Assembly (NCBI RefSeq): GCF_000516985.1
Contig: NW_006917093.1
Coordinates: 2,232,001 to 2,296,000, forward strand
Source: Pestalotiopsis fici W106-1
Lineage: Eukaryota > Ascomycota > Sordariomycetes > Amphisphaeriales > Sporocadaceae
Direction: 5' to 3'
DNA length: 64,000 nt
The stretch's first letter is position 1, and each line of letters begins with the position of its first letter. Below the pieces are notes generated by a model. That model did not search any database, was not told where the DNA came from, and saw only the letters and a list, made by a program, of their open reading frames with translations. The position numbers and the translations under genes were made by a program. This document shows, piece after piece, positions 22,888-34,673 of this stretch.

Positions 22888-24183
22888 CTATCTATTCTGG
22901 GGAACATCTACGTCTCCCGTGTATCTCCAAGCATTCTCCGGCCACTTATTGTTGTCAAAGATATAACGGACTTGCGGCAGGGACTCTCGTGTTGGGTGCG
23001 CGGCATCCATCCAGTCCACGATAAGGATCCCGTCATGCAGTCTCAACGCGAGCTTTTCGAGTCTGAGTAACTGGAAATATACTTGAATGATATCCAGGAC
23101 CGGTTGTATTTCGTACGGCTGTGCCCAGGTTTGTGATGGCAGTGGCACCGTCAAACGCCTAAAATGCGCCAAGACTCGGAAGGAATCGGCCAGTTTCTAG
23201 ATGATCGAGTCAGCCTTCTTCGTCTAATCTAGTTGTGCATCCATATTGCACCTACTCGTGCTGCGAAAGTACCCTCAACGGCAAAACCATAACATCTACC
23301 GGCTCGGCTGCCATAAATGTCCAGCTCTTCCAAGTTTGGGAACCATCTGGGGACAAACTTGATAACATGGTCGACAAGTCGGTCATGTTCATCATTGAAA
23401 ATGATGACATCATCTGCGGCTCGTTCGATGTTGATCTGTAGATACTTCAAATTGAACATTGTAAAGTACCCCTGAATTCTCCAGGCTTGGGCATAGCTAG
23501 CATCGATCCCGACCGAGCTTAGGCGCTCCAAATATTGTTTTTGGCAGCATTTTAAAAATTCGCCAGCAATCCATTCATTGCCTGGTGCTTGAAAACTGAT
23601 GGATGCTATTCGGAACTTGAAATCCTTGCAGAAGAAGCTGAAAGCCACCATGGTTGACTCGGCAAGACCGGATAGGTCGAGCCATAGACTTGCTAGTACG
23701 CGACGCCTGTGACACCCTGCAATTGCATTGATGGCATTGGCAAGAGATTGCGGGAGTTGCCTGTTGTCAGAGTGTGTTTTGTGTGCAAACTTTCGATGGT
23801 AAAGGATAATACTGAGGTGTCTGGTCTCGCATATACAAAGTATCAATAACCAGCGTCATCTCTTCAAGATGGACCACACAAAAGACATACCGGATATGAT
23901 CCCGAATGTCTGGTAGACCAGTATGACGGCCCAATCTGGCAAAGTCCTGCAGCTTCGGGGTAATACTGTGATTGCCTTTGTCTTCATGGCCCTCAAGAGT
24001 GGTGGATCGGAATAGTATGGGAACAGAAGATTTGCGGAATTCTTTGTTGACCATTGAGAGCGACTTTGTGGAGGAAAATATAGCGCCTCCTCCATCGGAT
24101 GTAACCTGATCATTGACGTGGACCCATTTCGCGATCTCGCCACGCACTTCTGGTACCGAGAAACATTTGTGTTGTTCGGCCAT
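22888..24183 (-). CDS. F-box-like protein, three exons
   Basis: Exons 24183-23837, 23760-23256 and 23196-22888 give 386 residues. Intron 1 (76 nt) has donor GTATAT and acceptor CAACAG; intron 2 (59 nt) has donor GTAGGT, branch CTGAC and acceptor CTAG. The phases close across both introns, removing stops in each single frame. The N-terminus FSVPEVRGEIAKWV followed by LSMVNKEFRKSSVPILFRS is the typical pattern of fungal F-box and F-box-like proteins. The rest is Leu-rich with weak repeat-like segments such as FPNLEELDIYG and LLRLEKLALRL, suggesting an LRR-like fold. I infer a substrate adaptor, target unknown. Intron 1 has its branch-like CTGAC unusually near the acceptor, so that junction is the less certain one. 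Confidence 0.7.
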
Positions 24184-25052
24184 TTGATCGGTATGTAACT
24201 CGTCTCCGGATCGAGGTCTTGAATGGAATGGAACAGCAAGAGGTGGCGGAACGAAAGGTTCGATAATCGAGAAAAATGTGTAGCGAGGCCGTGAAACTAC
24301 TGAGTAAAAAGTATTACACGATTCTGGTGCTAGAAAGATATCTTGGGCAATCGGATGTTGGTGTTAGTGGTGAGAAAGCAAGATGAAATTCGTGCCAAAG
24401 CTACCGGGCAATTATAATTACACAAAGTAAACATACACGGCGCGATTGCCGTGTATGCAGAAGTTGGGTATATGGAAATTGCGACAGGTAAAAGTTTTGT
24501 GTTGCTAGCAGTCACCAGCTTGCCATCGTTGGTGGCAGTTGCACATTTGAAAATCGAATCACTGTCTGAGAAAGGGCGACAACGTTCCGAGCGGATCTAA
24601 TATAATGTTTGGGGTTCATATTGTGTTTGCATGTCGCCCGGGAGCACGAAATGCACTGGTCGTCTCGGTCAGAGCCATGCATAAAGTGGTCACGGAAACG
24701 GTGAATACAAATCCATTGAACGAGAAATCCAAATATATGATGCGAATCGTGGCATCTCCAGCCACTTCAGCACCAATTACCCATGCACTTGCGCTGGCGC
24801 CATGTGTACATCTAACCATCGTCTAATCAATCGAGTGTTGTCACGCAAGATGCAGTCTCGCGGAGTGGGATTAACATTGTATTATGCTATAGTAATCGTT
24901 CATGGTTTTATGTAAATATCAAAACGCCTGCGCATGAAGCAAGAGGAAGAAAAAACCTTTCCATCATGCACGTGATATCATCAAATCCCCGAACTCCAGA
25001 ATATGTCGTTAACCCGGACAAAACACTGGACATTCTCCATTTTTTGAATAAA
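24184..25052. other. intergenic spacer
   Basis: AT-rich spacer between two minus-strand genes. Two small overlapping frames near 24605-24826, on opposite strands, have no recognisable content. Confidence 0.5.
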
Positions 25053-28000
25053 TCAAAAGCTACTGAAATCGACATCTCCCAAAATATAGTTGACTTGCTC
25101 ATCCGTCAGGTTTATATCTGCCGGCATGGGCAGAGTGCTCGAGAAGTCCAAGGGATCGAGTGGCGTCACATCTGCTGGGAACGCCGGGGCAGCCATGGTC
25201 GAGGTGGCAGGGAACATGGTAGTCGTCAGATCTGCAACTTGTGTCTCGGTAGGAATGAACATAGATTGCATGGCCGTCTTGAACTTTTCAAGGAGGGTCG
25301 GGTCGTCGGCCGCCGTCTTTTGCATGCTCATAATCTGTCGGGCCCGGTCGCGGAGCTCCTCATCCGTGGGTAGGACGCCCGTCTTGGCTGTTTCCCGCTT
25401 GACGTACTCTGTGAGACCATTTTCCAGTTCTCTGGAGCAGAAAACCTTGGCGGGGACGGCGTATCGCTGGTTCAGAGTCTTTAGGAAACGGTTTGCCGTC
25501 GCAGCATCAGGCTCGAAAGGCTTCGACTCTTCGCGGCAGAAGATCTTGGGATTCTCCTGTAGTGGTTCCAACGTGACTTGCGGACTCAAGCACACGTAAG
25601 GAGGAGCAAAGCCAGTGCCACCATCCGCAACCTTCCATTGTACCACATCTTGTGCCAGACCAGGGCCTGGTGATTGTAATATTCCGTTATCTCGCTTAAA
25701 CCTTTGCAGCCACTCTGCATTGTCTGCCGCCGTTTGATTCCATGGATCATCACTATCGCTGGTTAGGAGCTGAAGAAAAGAGACAAAGATTGGGACAGGA
25801 AAGGTGCACGTACTCATCATAAACAATCCATCTGGCTTGGTGTTGAAGCTCTTCGTCTGTGGGTACATGGCAGTTTGGATTGTTTGGAGACATTGTAGAA
25901 GCCACAAAGCGACCAAGATGTGCGGCGAGTCGTCTGTAGCAATTGGCATCGTTGAGGAAGAATGGCCCAGGCCTCATTGAGCGGGGCGGTGGCAGGAAAC
26001 TGCCTGGAGAGGTACTCGCACCAGAAGAGGCACAAGCCGCCGGCTGTAGCGTCGGAATAAAGGACAGGCCTTGGCTGTAGGGTGAACTGTTGGTGGGGGA
26101 GATGGTCACTGGCGTGTTCAGAGGTGGATGACGCTGCCTAAACTGCACCAACCAAGCGGCATCATCTGCGGCCGTCTGGTTCCAATCGTCGGCTTCATCG
26201 TAGATGATGAGCCGAGCTTGTAATTGAAGGTCAGCATCCGTTGGCTCCATGCCCATTGATCTTTGCGTTTGCAAGAACTCTCCCAATTCACGGTCGAGCC
26301 TGCTATAGTTGTGGACGGTCGAGTCAATGAGCATCGGGTCTTTGCCTCTGATACTGTCCTCGACGATATCCTCGCTCCGTGGCAGGTGAGCACGCCTACG
26401 GAAGTCGGCAAGCCAGGTCGTGGAGGTTAGAATGAGACGCACCAACCAATTGGCCACGTCCTCGGAAGTGCTCGAAGACTTTTCCTCGATCCTACCGATA
26501 ATCTTACAGGCTTCAGTTTGGAGCTCATGGTCCATGGCTGTTAGGCCAAGTAGTTGACGAGCCTTGACAAAGTCCTGGAGCTGAGTCTCAAACTCGCAAT
26601 TCTCGAAAATATTGTCCTTCCCGTTGATGCGAAGGTTGTACAACTCATTCTCGGATGACTTTCGGATCGGTTGGAGCATAGCTGTTTGAGTCAGGTCATT
26701 TCTGCCCTTGATCAGATCCCTAAGCCACGATGAAGTCGCATGAGAAGACTTCTTGGAGTTAATGTCGGCACTGAATACGATTCGACAAGCTTCTTGCTGT
26801 AGCTCGTCATCCGTGGGAGGTCGGCCAGTATCTACTGTCTGTTTTTGTGCCCAGTAGGTCAGCTCCAGCTTGAGCAGCTCATAGGCATCCCTCGGAGTCG
26901 ATGGGTTGTTTGTGTTGGCCGTGAATGGCAGCGCGCTGTTGCGTTCGTCGTGAATAAGGTCTACATAGGCGAGTCATTAGATATGAAAAGGTTGTGAATC
27001 GGCTGGGGTCTCTCACAAGGCGGCACGGAATTCTCGACCATATCAAGCACAGGAGTGTCGAAACCCCAGTCACCTTTCCAGTCGGCCATGGTGTAACCAG
27101 TCTTGAAGTGCTCGGCGAGATGGTCCACACGAATGGACCAGCTGTCCATGACGGTGCCACAAAAACCACAGCGAGATCGAATGGCAGGCGTGTTGACACG
27201 CCACTGCTCCATGGCCCACGGCAAGAACTTGACATCGTGAACTAGTTTGAGGTGTTGGCGGAGATGATCCTTGCGGTAGAATGTGCGCTCCTCCAATGTC
27301 CTCTCGGTACAAGCAGTGAAGTTGTGAGACTCAATGTGAGCGTCGTCGGGGTTGGCCTCTCCGCAAAAGACGCAGCTCATGACACCAGTCAGAGGATTGA
27401 CAGCCTTGGCACCGTCTGGCGAGCAGACCCATCGCTCAAGTGAGAGATGGAGAGACTTCTCGTGCCGCTGCCAATCGTGTTTGGTTCTAAAGGTTTCCGT
27501 GCAGAAAGTGCACTGGAACGTCTTGAGAGGTTGTGCAAAAGCCTCATCGGCTCGCTTCGGTGGTGCTCGTCTGCGCCGTCTGCGGCCACGGTGGTTGCGG
27601 GCAAATGAGGGTAGAGACCCAAAGGAGCCGCGCGACTGGTGCGAGAAGGTCGAGGCAAAAGAGCCACCACTTGAGCCGTGTGAGTTGGAGAAACTGCTAG
27701 CCGACGACTGATTGCAGAGTGATCTGCTCGATCCATCGTCCGAGTAGCCAGAAATGTAAGGACTGTTACGTCCCGAGCTGGACGAGATGGCAGAACTGCT
27801 CGAGGCGGTAACGGCACGAGCAATGGCAGTGACGGAGGCGGGTTCGTTCTCGGGGGGCGAGTTGGCCCAACGCTGCAAGGGGTTCATGTGCTCCATGGAC
27901 CTCGGTGTTCCTCTGCGCTGCGGGATGTCCATTGCTTGTGCGTAGCCCATACCCACGTGCGGGGATATCGAGCGTGTTGGTTGAATCTTGCCTCGTCGCC

Positions 28001-28781
28001 GAGCATTGGCAAGCCAATTGGTGATTTGGGTCTTGTTTAGGCCTGTGATCTTTTGCAGGCTCTCTTTTTCCTCTTCTGATGGATAGGGGTGGCGGCTGTG
28101 TGTAGATACCCAGTTCTTGAGAATTCTGACCGACTCGCGAGAGAACCGAGCTCCAATCTTGGCTGCCGGTTTAGCGGAGGGGTATTGTGTCTCGCCATCA
28201 ATGGGCATGACGGGCTGCGAGACATTGATGGTACGGTTCGACAGTGCCGCAAGCTCATCTTCGTGGAGGATGGACGTCTCTGGACGATCACCCATCGTCG
28301 GCCACGGGTTTGCTGGAAAGGTTTCTCCCGCCTCGGACCCGGCATGGTTTCCCTTGGGACCGAAGCTGCACTCGCACCTCAAAGCAACACAGCTCGTGCA
28401 GTAACCCTTGTATTTACCCTCCCTAATACGCTTGCATTCATATCCGCCAACACGGCAGTGACTACATGGCGCTTCGGGAAACTCCCACGACATCTGGGCC
28501 GGAAGGGGAGGATCAAAACTCCCCTCGACAGGAAGCGGCCCAAAGGTGTCATCGCCAGACGTCATGGGAAGGTCTAGGGGTATCTGCGTCGAGTCAAAGT
28601 GCTCCAGAGCCCAGTAGGAAAAGTCATCGCCATCCACGTCGCCGAGAACCAAGTTCATGTTGGTGTCGTCTGACGGGTTGATTGCGCCCTCCGCAGGTGA
28701 CTGGAGGTCAAAGCCGGTTTCAGCACCAGCTGCATCCCAGTTAATGAAATCCATTTCCAGCTCCTCTTCAATGGTTGTCAT
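25053..28781 (-). CDS. homeobox and C2H2 zinc-finger transcription factor with repeat tail
   Basis: Exons 28781-27017, 26960-25814 and 25758-25053 give 1205 residues; introns are 56 and 55 nt with donors GTGAGA and GTACGT. Order of parts: an acidic N-terminus; a Cys-rich segment at 106-138 (CSHC, YCTSC, CEC) that could bind zinc; a TALE/KN-type homeodomain at about 211-265, with ITNWLANARRRGK as recognition helix; a Ser-rich region; then C2H2-like fingers near 435-560 (FQCTFCTETFRTKHDWQRH, CVFCGEANPDDAH, CGFCGTVMDSW). The C-terminal half has about five degenerate repeats starting PTDDELQ/PTDEELR and continuing toward a WL-x-x-F/I helix. The protein should be a nuclear DNA-binding regulator. 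This homeobox plus C2H2 combination is familiar from Hypocreales genomes, but no target is known to me. Confidence 0.85.
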
Positions 28782-31175
28782 TTAAGGGCGTAGATGACCA
28801 CAGGGCGAGAATTGGTGGATCGGCGAGCGTGTCTGCTAGGTAGCTGACATGTGGAATTGACACCTTGGCCGCGCGCCCTTTTGTCAGACAGAATGGAGTA
28901 GACAGGCAGTCAGTCAGAGGCTATAATGAGTTTCTGCTGAGTCAAAACATTGATTGCTCCCAGCAAAATTTTAGTAGTTTGATACTGGAAGAAGTCAGAT
29001 ATTGAAGGAGGACGGGAAAGATGAAAGTAAGTCAGTTCCTTCTCGGCAAGCGGGTCCCTTGGATACTAGGAAGTAGTACTATCAAGAATTACGAGAAAGA
29101 GTCATCAGACAAGGTCAAGCAAAGAGCGGATAAAACCGTTCGATAGTAGCAGCAATTTAGTCACGGGCTCAGCTTCTAACTGGCCAAGAAGATGAAAATC
29201 GCCAGATTTTCGTCAGGGTTCAGTCCGAGATTCACTGCTGAAGCGGACGGGCAGGCGAGGAGATCCGTAAGACCAGAGGCCGGAAGGGGTATAGGGCCGT
29301 GGGTTGATCGTGGGCGTCGGGCCCCACGTCATGTCAAGTCTGCGCCCTTCGTCGACGAGCAAAGGGCCGCGCTTGTCGACTCCAGAAGGGCCAGCCATGG
29401 ACCGAGACGACCCTGCGCAGCCCAGCCAAACTTGGATGGTGCGCGCCAGCGGGGGCGTGCTGGAAGCTTGGAGGGACAGGGAACGGCTGAGATTGGCCAG
29501 GAGCTACCGTCTCTGGTCCATTATCGCAGACTACTGCGACCGTACGGCGTAGACACAAGACACTGTACACTGACGGTACTGCGGAGCCGGAGACAAAAGG
29601 CTTCTTCTACGCGGCCTACCTATTGTCTTGCTAGGAATTCCATTCCCCGGAATCGCTCCCATTTGCTGCACCGTCTCTACGTTGACCACGGCAGCAAGAC
29701 AAACATGATCAGTCATGCCAAGCAATGCAAGAAGCGCGGCTTGACCCCAAGCCGAAGGTTATCTTCGGAAGCTAGGCTTCTAGAAATGATGAGAATTCCC
29801 ATGGTCGTCTGCCTATATCCACGGAACCCATCCCACGCATTTGAGCTCGAACCAGTCTGGCGGTGTGTCCATTCAGATACACGGCTCGAGTGAAGGTGCG
29901 TATTCAATGTCATACCGGTGACATACTCGGCATACATTGTGTTTATTCCCGTGGCCGTGAGCATCACTGGCATTTCTGCATTTCACAAGCTCTGCGCCAA
30001 TTCATGGACGGACCATGAGACTACTTGAGGACTACAGTATCATCACAGCAACTGATACCGTACGGCTTGACCGAGACAAATTCTTCTCCCATTTGAGATA
30101 TTCGGCTTCAAGGGTGCTATTACGCCCTAGAATCCCATGGAGGTACGGAGAAGGGATTTGAAGCCGAGCAGCACTGTACCGAACCCCCCATCATCATCAT
30201 GGCCGATGCCAATCGGTCTGCGTCGGTTGATGTGCACTTTTCAAAGCCGGACATAGGTGGAGCAACACGCGCGGCTCATGGCTACCGGAGAACCAGCAAC
30301 AATAATGGATTTGGGGTCTGCGAATCTCGGCCGCACTCTTTCTTTTGCGGGGATGCGAAGCGTTATTGGCTAGTCTAAATTCATGCGTCGCGATCCGAGG
30401 AGAAAGAGTTTGCAGGCACCCATCTCAACTTGGATTCTCCGTGCAAGTGATGATAGGACAGGTAGGCAAATTTGTTCTTCTTGTATCTAGTTTGTATCAC
30501 AGTAGTCAAGTCCCTATTGGTTTGCAATCATCGCCCCATTCACTGTCACGAGGAAAATTTCCCATCTAGGCTCTATGCTGGCCCGCACTGGAGGTTTATG
30601 ACCACCGCGTGTCGTTTCAAGACCATGATTACCTGAGTGATGTCTATTCAATCAGATCACCATGACGCAAAAGAAATGCTTACAACATTCAATTGCACGA
30701 GCGTTGCGACAGGCGTTATGTCTGTAGGTTACGTTACTGCGTATTCATGATCTGATTCCAACGGAATCCGACCCCACGCTCGCTTCCTCATGCGCCTTCC
30801 AGTGAATGCAACATTCCTGTCCAACAAGGGAAACAGAAGCCGATCACTGAGAGCCGCATCTGCCACATATGGATTGTGCATAAAGGTCGGCCGAATAGTC
30901 TCATGAGACTGCAATAGTAACATCGTATCTTGTTGTATAATAATTTATATCCCTCAAAAAAAGGATAAAATCCGTGGTATCATGAGCACCTATTTCTCAT
31001 ATTGCCGCCTAGTATTGCAAAGTAGTAGACATGTGGGAAATGTCTTGTAATATCGTCATCCCGGGCGCCGGCTTTATATCCCAAAAATGACCTCTCTCTT
31101 CCTCCAAAGCGTTTATACACTCCCTTTCGACCAGAGTCCAAAGCAACGGCATGCATGATTCGTATTGGACAGAAA
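28782..31175. other. intergenic region
   Basis: A 2.4-kb spacer with no gene I can support. The longest frame, 233 codons on the plus strand at 29192-29893, is Arg-rich, has overlapping frames on the other strand and resembles no family. No transposon ends or long repeats are evident. Confidence 0.5.
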
Positions 31176-32069
31176 TTAGGAATCAACAATAATGGCGGCA
31201 TGCGTCTCCTGTCCGTTGTTGGGCGTGTACAGCGATGTTTCATTCTGCGGTCCCGGTTTCAAGTAGCAATTGCCCGGCGCCGTACCGGCAACGGCCGTGG
31301 TCCGGTTCGTCCAGGCGGGGATGAAGCTGACGCCGGAGCATGTCTGGTTCGTCGCCGTGCCGTTGGGAAAGTCGCTGGGCGCGTAGTAGCTCCACGAGGA
31401 GCAGGCGTCCATGCAGTCGTCTAGGTTGGCGACGAACAGCGACGACAGCGGCGCGTTGGGAGTGTCCCGATTGCAGTAAATGGTGTATTGCGACTCGGTG
31501 AAAAAGGTGGAGGCGTACGTGTCGCCCGTCGTGCCGCTCGGGTTCGACGAGCAGTTGCGGTCCAGCGCGCTGTAGTCGTCAGACGTGGATGTCGACGACG
31601 GCGCCGTGCTGGTGGCCGACGCCTTGAGCGCCGCCAGGCTCGATTCCGCGTCGCTGGCGCGACTCGCCTCGACGCCGGTCCCTGCTGCCAGTCCTACCAC
31701 GGCCGCCGATAGCAATGCAATGATCATTGACAGTATAAAAACTACAACCGTGCATCCGCAAATGGTCCTGGCCTTGGATTGCCGTCCCGGACTGGGCGGC
31801 GCTATGGGTGCGTAGCCAGAGGGTTGGCCATGTCCGTAATATGAGCCGGGCGCATTCGGCGTCCCATAACCTGAGGTTCCGTATGCTGGCAGCACGTATC
31901 CTCCTCCCGGCTGTACAGGAGAAACATCAGGCTTGACGGGCGAGGCGCCTATGTGTTGTTGCTGATGGTGAAATGCATAGGGATTGAATTCGGGCCCCGT
32001 AGGCGGATGGTGCACTTCAGGCGAAACTGATGCTGCTACTTCGGGGGCTTCATCGTACTGCAGCGGCAT
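31176..32069 (-). CDS. single-pass membrane protein with Cys-rich extracellular domain
   Basis: An intronless frame of 297 residues from the ATG at 32069. Residues 1-100 are rich in Pro, Gly, Tyr and His (YGTSGYGTPNAPGSYYGHGQ) and should be cytosolic. One hydrophobic helix spans about 105-130. The outer part starts with a Ser/Thr-rich linker, then a domain with six or so cysteines and several N-glycosylation sequons (NCS, NGT, NQT, NRT, NET). The segment YTIYCNRDTPN with LDDCMDACSSW, then CSGVSF and NCYLK, looks like a PAN/apple-type or related fungal Cys-rich module, possibly carbohydrate- or protein-binding. It would be a plasma-membrane protein facing the wall. The overall plan is common in Pezizomycotina; the function is unknown. 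Confidence 0.75.
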   Translation of the reverse strand: MPLQYDEAPEVAASVSPEVHHPPTGPEFNPYAFHHQQQHIGASPVKPDVSPVQPGGGYVLPAYGTSGYGTPNAPGSYYGHGQPSGYAPIAPPSPGRQSKARTICGCTVVVFILSMIIALLSAAVVGLAAGTGVEASRASDAESSLAALKASATSTAPSSTSTSDDYSALDRNCSSNPSGTTGDTYASTFFTESQYTIYCNRDTPNAPLSSLFVANLDDCMDACSSWSYYAPSDFPNGTATNQTCSGVSFIPAWTNRTTAVAGTAPGNCYLKPGPQNETSLYTPNNGQETHAAIIVDS

Positions 32070-34673
32070 TATATTTCAGTTTTTCTTTTCTCCCCTAGCA
32101 ATCACTTCAGATGGTGTGTGTTGCAATCATGTCAGGACTCACCCTCGGTGCCATCATTTAAGTAGAGGAGAAGAAAGCATCGAAAACAACAATAATCAGC
32201 AAGCCAGAGCCATCAAGAAACGAACGGGCCTTGCTGGAAAGCGTTGCACAGCAAAGTAAAGACCAGTGTTTGAGAACAATGAGCGAGCGCTAGAAAGACG
32301 AGCGAAGGAAGCAAAGCGGCTTTTCATCAATGTCCCCATCTCAAGATGGGGACTAGGCGGCTATTATCTACTACACCATTGTGTACTACCAGCTCAGCTC
32401 AGCTCAGGGCCTAGAAAGGCATGCCCTGTCACACAAACACATAGCTGGACCCTGCCCCCGTAATCAGGCGCCTTGCTAGGCCTCCCAATGATGATCCTCG
32501 CGACCAAGGACTCCTGATTAGCTTCTTTTTCTGCTTCTTCTTGGACGTTTGGGGGGAATATGGGCTTGCAGGCAGCTGACGATAGGCTGAAGGTGAGGTA
32601 GCCACTCTTGTGCATACGAAGCGTACATTGCACTACTACGTACAGAAAACTTTCGACGGGACAGGCACAGATCTGCCGCAGAAACAGGGGGCTGATCATG
32701 GTAAAAGAGATGACCTAGAACTACTGGAACCCAGTCTGGTGGAGACCTCATTACTAGAACCGGCAATCGCCTAACAGCTTTTTAAAGTCCACGCCTTTAC
32801 GAACGGCCCCCATGACAGCAGTGTGTGTAGGGCAATGGATGTCTTTTTTTCTTCTTTGGCTTGGTTTGCTTGGTTGTCCCTTGGTTTCTCTCGTGGTTGT
32901 ACGGAAGAGACAAATTTTCGAGTCTTGGAATCCCACGGGTACACATAAACACAGACTACAGGGGACAGCAATGCTGACGCCATTGCCAGAATTTGACGTT
33001 CTCTTCATCTCTGGCTGTGCTGTCAACCGTAATCCAGCCTATTAGGGACAAAATACCCTGACCCGAGTGGGAAAAAAAGACAAGCAAATAAAGAGCCCCG
33101 CCAGACGGTTGACATACCAGTCATGCAACCTTATTGCTTAGAGCGGCCTTGTCACATCCATGACTCTGGGTCTTCAACGAAATTTGTACTATCGAAGTCT
33201 ATTCGCACGACGTTTTATCAATTTCTCCGACTCCCTACCACCTTGGCACGCACAAGCCCTGCTTGTTTTCTCGTCACGGAATACTATGTAGTGCTGCTGT
33301 AGTACCGGAATTCTGACTTTGATCATTACATGCATCGTGGCTTTCTAGTTCTGTCGGAAAATTTTAGTCTCTGTGCACAATGACAGAGCGCGCGGCCGCC
33401 CAAAACAGAGGCTATGAACGGCAGTGCTGACATTTTTTGGCCCGGCCGGCAGTGTTATTAAGCACTAAAAAGAGAGCAAAGTCTTTTACCTCCACAGCGC
33501 TAGAGAGCGGCTTGCTAAAGACTTGCTTGGCTTTCGTCCCTCACGACAAGCCCCAATGGCTTCTTCAAGACGCAACATTTGCAAAAGACCCCATGTTTGT
33601 ACAGATAAAATCAATCCATGTGTCTCCAGCTCGGATTAAATTGAAAAGAGTGCCGGACTTGTGCTTTGGTTTCTGTCCCTAGCGTACATGACTACCTTGA
33701 CTATCGCATCCGTCATCTCAGATTCCTGTACATATTCAGAGTAGTTTTTTATTCAATGCTGGAGACTCGACCAAATGCAATGGCCATAGACCGAGCGTTC
33801 CTTTATCCTTGGATCATGATCCAATGTAACACGTGATCTTCAAGCAGCTGCCCATCTCTCTCGTCCATATGACTGGTCAATGGCAATATCATAATATTGG
33901 CAGTGCAAGTGTGATTCAAGGCTCCATAGTCTTCTTGGTGGTAAGTATATCCAGGGTTTCCTTTCAATGCATTTGCTCAGAGGGCTTTTACAAGTCCAAA
34001 TCAACCGAGACTTCTCTGGCGTATATAGACAGCAACTCAAATTTTCTACATTTATGCCAGGTGTTGGGGATCAGGGTATGGCTTGTCGTAGTCATCCACC
34101 CGGCAGTGGGTGACTAGGTAGTATGACATCCGCATGATACTTGAAGACTCAACGGATGAGTTCTATCCAGTGGTCTTCTTATTCTGCAAAGTCCAATATG
34201 AATCCTTCTTCATTGACAGTGATCTCATCAATAAGAAGTACCATCTTCACTCCTCAGATCATCTTGACCGAGACAAAAATAAACCATCACGATGCTTCTG
34301 ACACAGGTTCTCATGGTGGCGGCCATGTCTGCTACGGTCTCCACAGCTGCCATGTCAGATACGTATCAACCATCCCGGCTGCTAATCACATTCTAGCGTT
34401 TCAGCTCAACCAGCACCTCGGGTAAGCAGACTGGCGCAAGTGAAGCTGCCACAAAGCGAGGTGAATCTCTCTGTATTTTGCCCAACCAAGCCAAGGTGGT
34501 GACACGGATGAGGTAGTCGCTCAAAAGCTTGTCAGATCTCAATGGCACATCCTTTCATCTAAGCAGGAGAGGAGATATGGATGGGACGAAGGTAGAGTCA
34601 ATCCGACAGGGAACCATATTCAGATGAGTTAATATATCATCAAGCAAGTCTCTAACTCTATTTGCTCCATAAG
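32070..34673. other. intergenic region
   Basis: A 2.6-kb spacer with no gene I can support. It contains a short AGCTC-type repeat around 32390-32410. It includes the promoter of the membrane-protein gene on the left and the 3' side of the NLR-like locus on the right. Confidence 0.5.

Noticed and set aside
29192..29893. 233-codon plus-strand open frame
   Set aside because: Arg-rich composition, competing frames on the other strand, no family resemblance and no splice partners.
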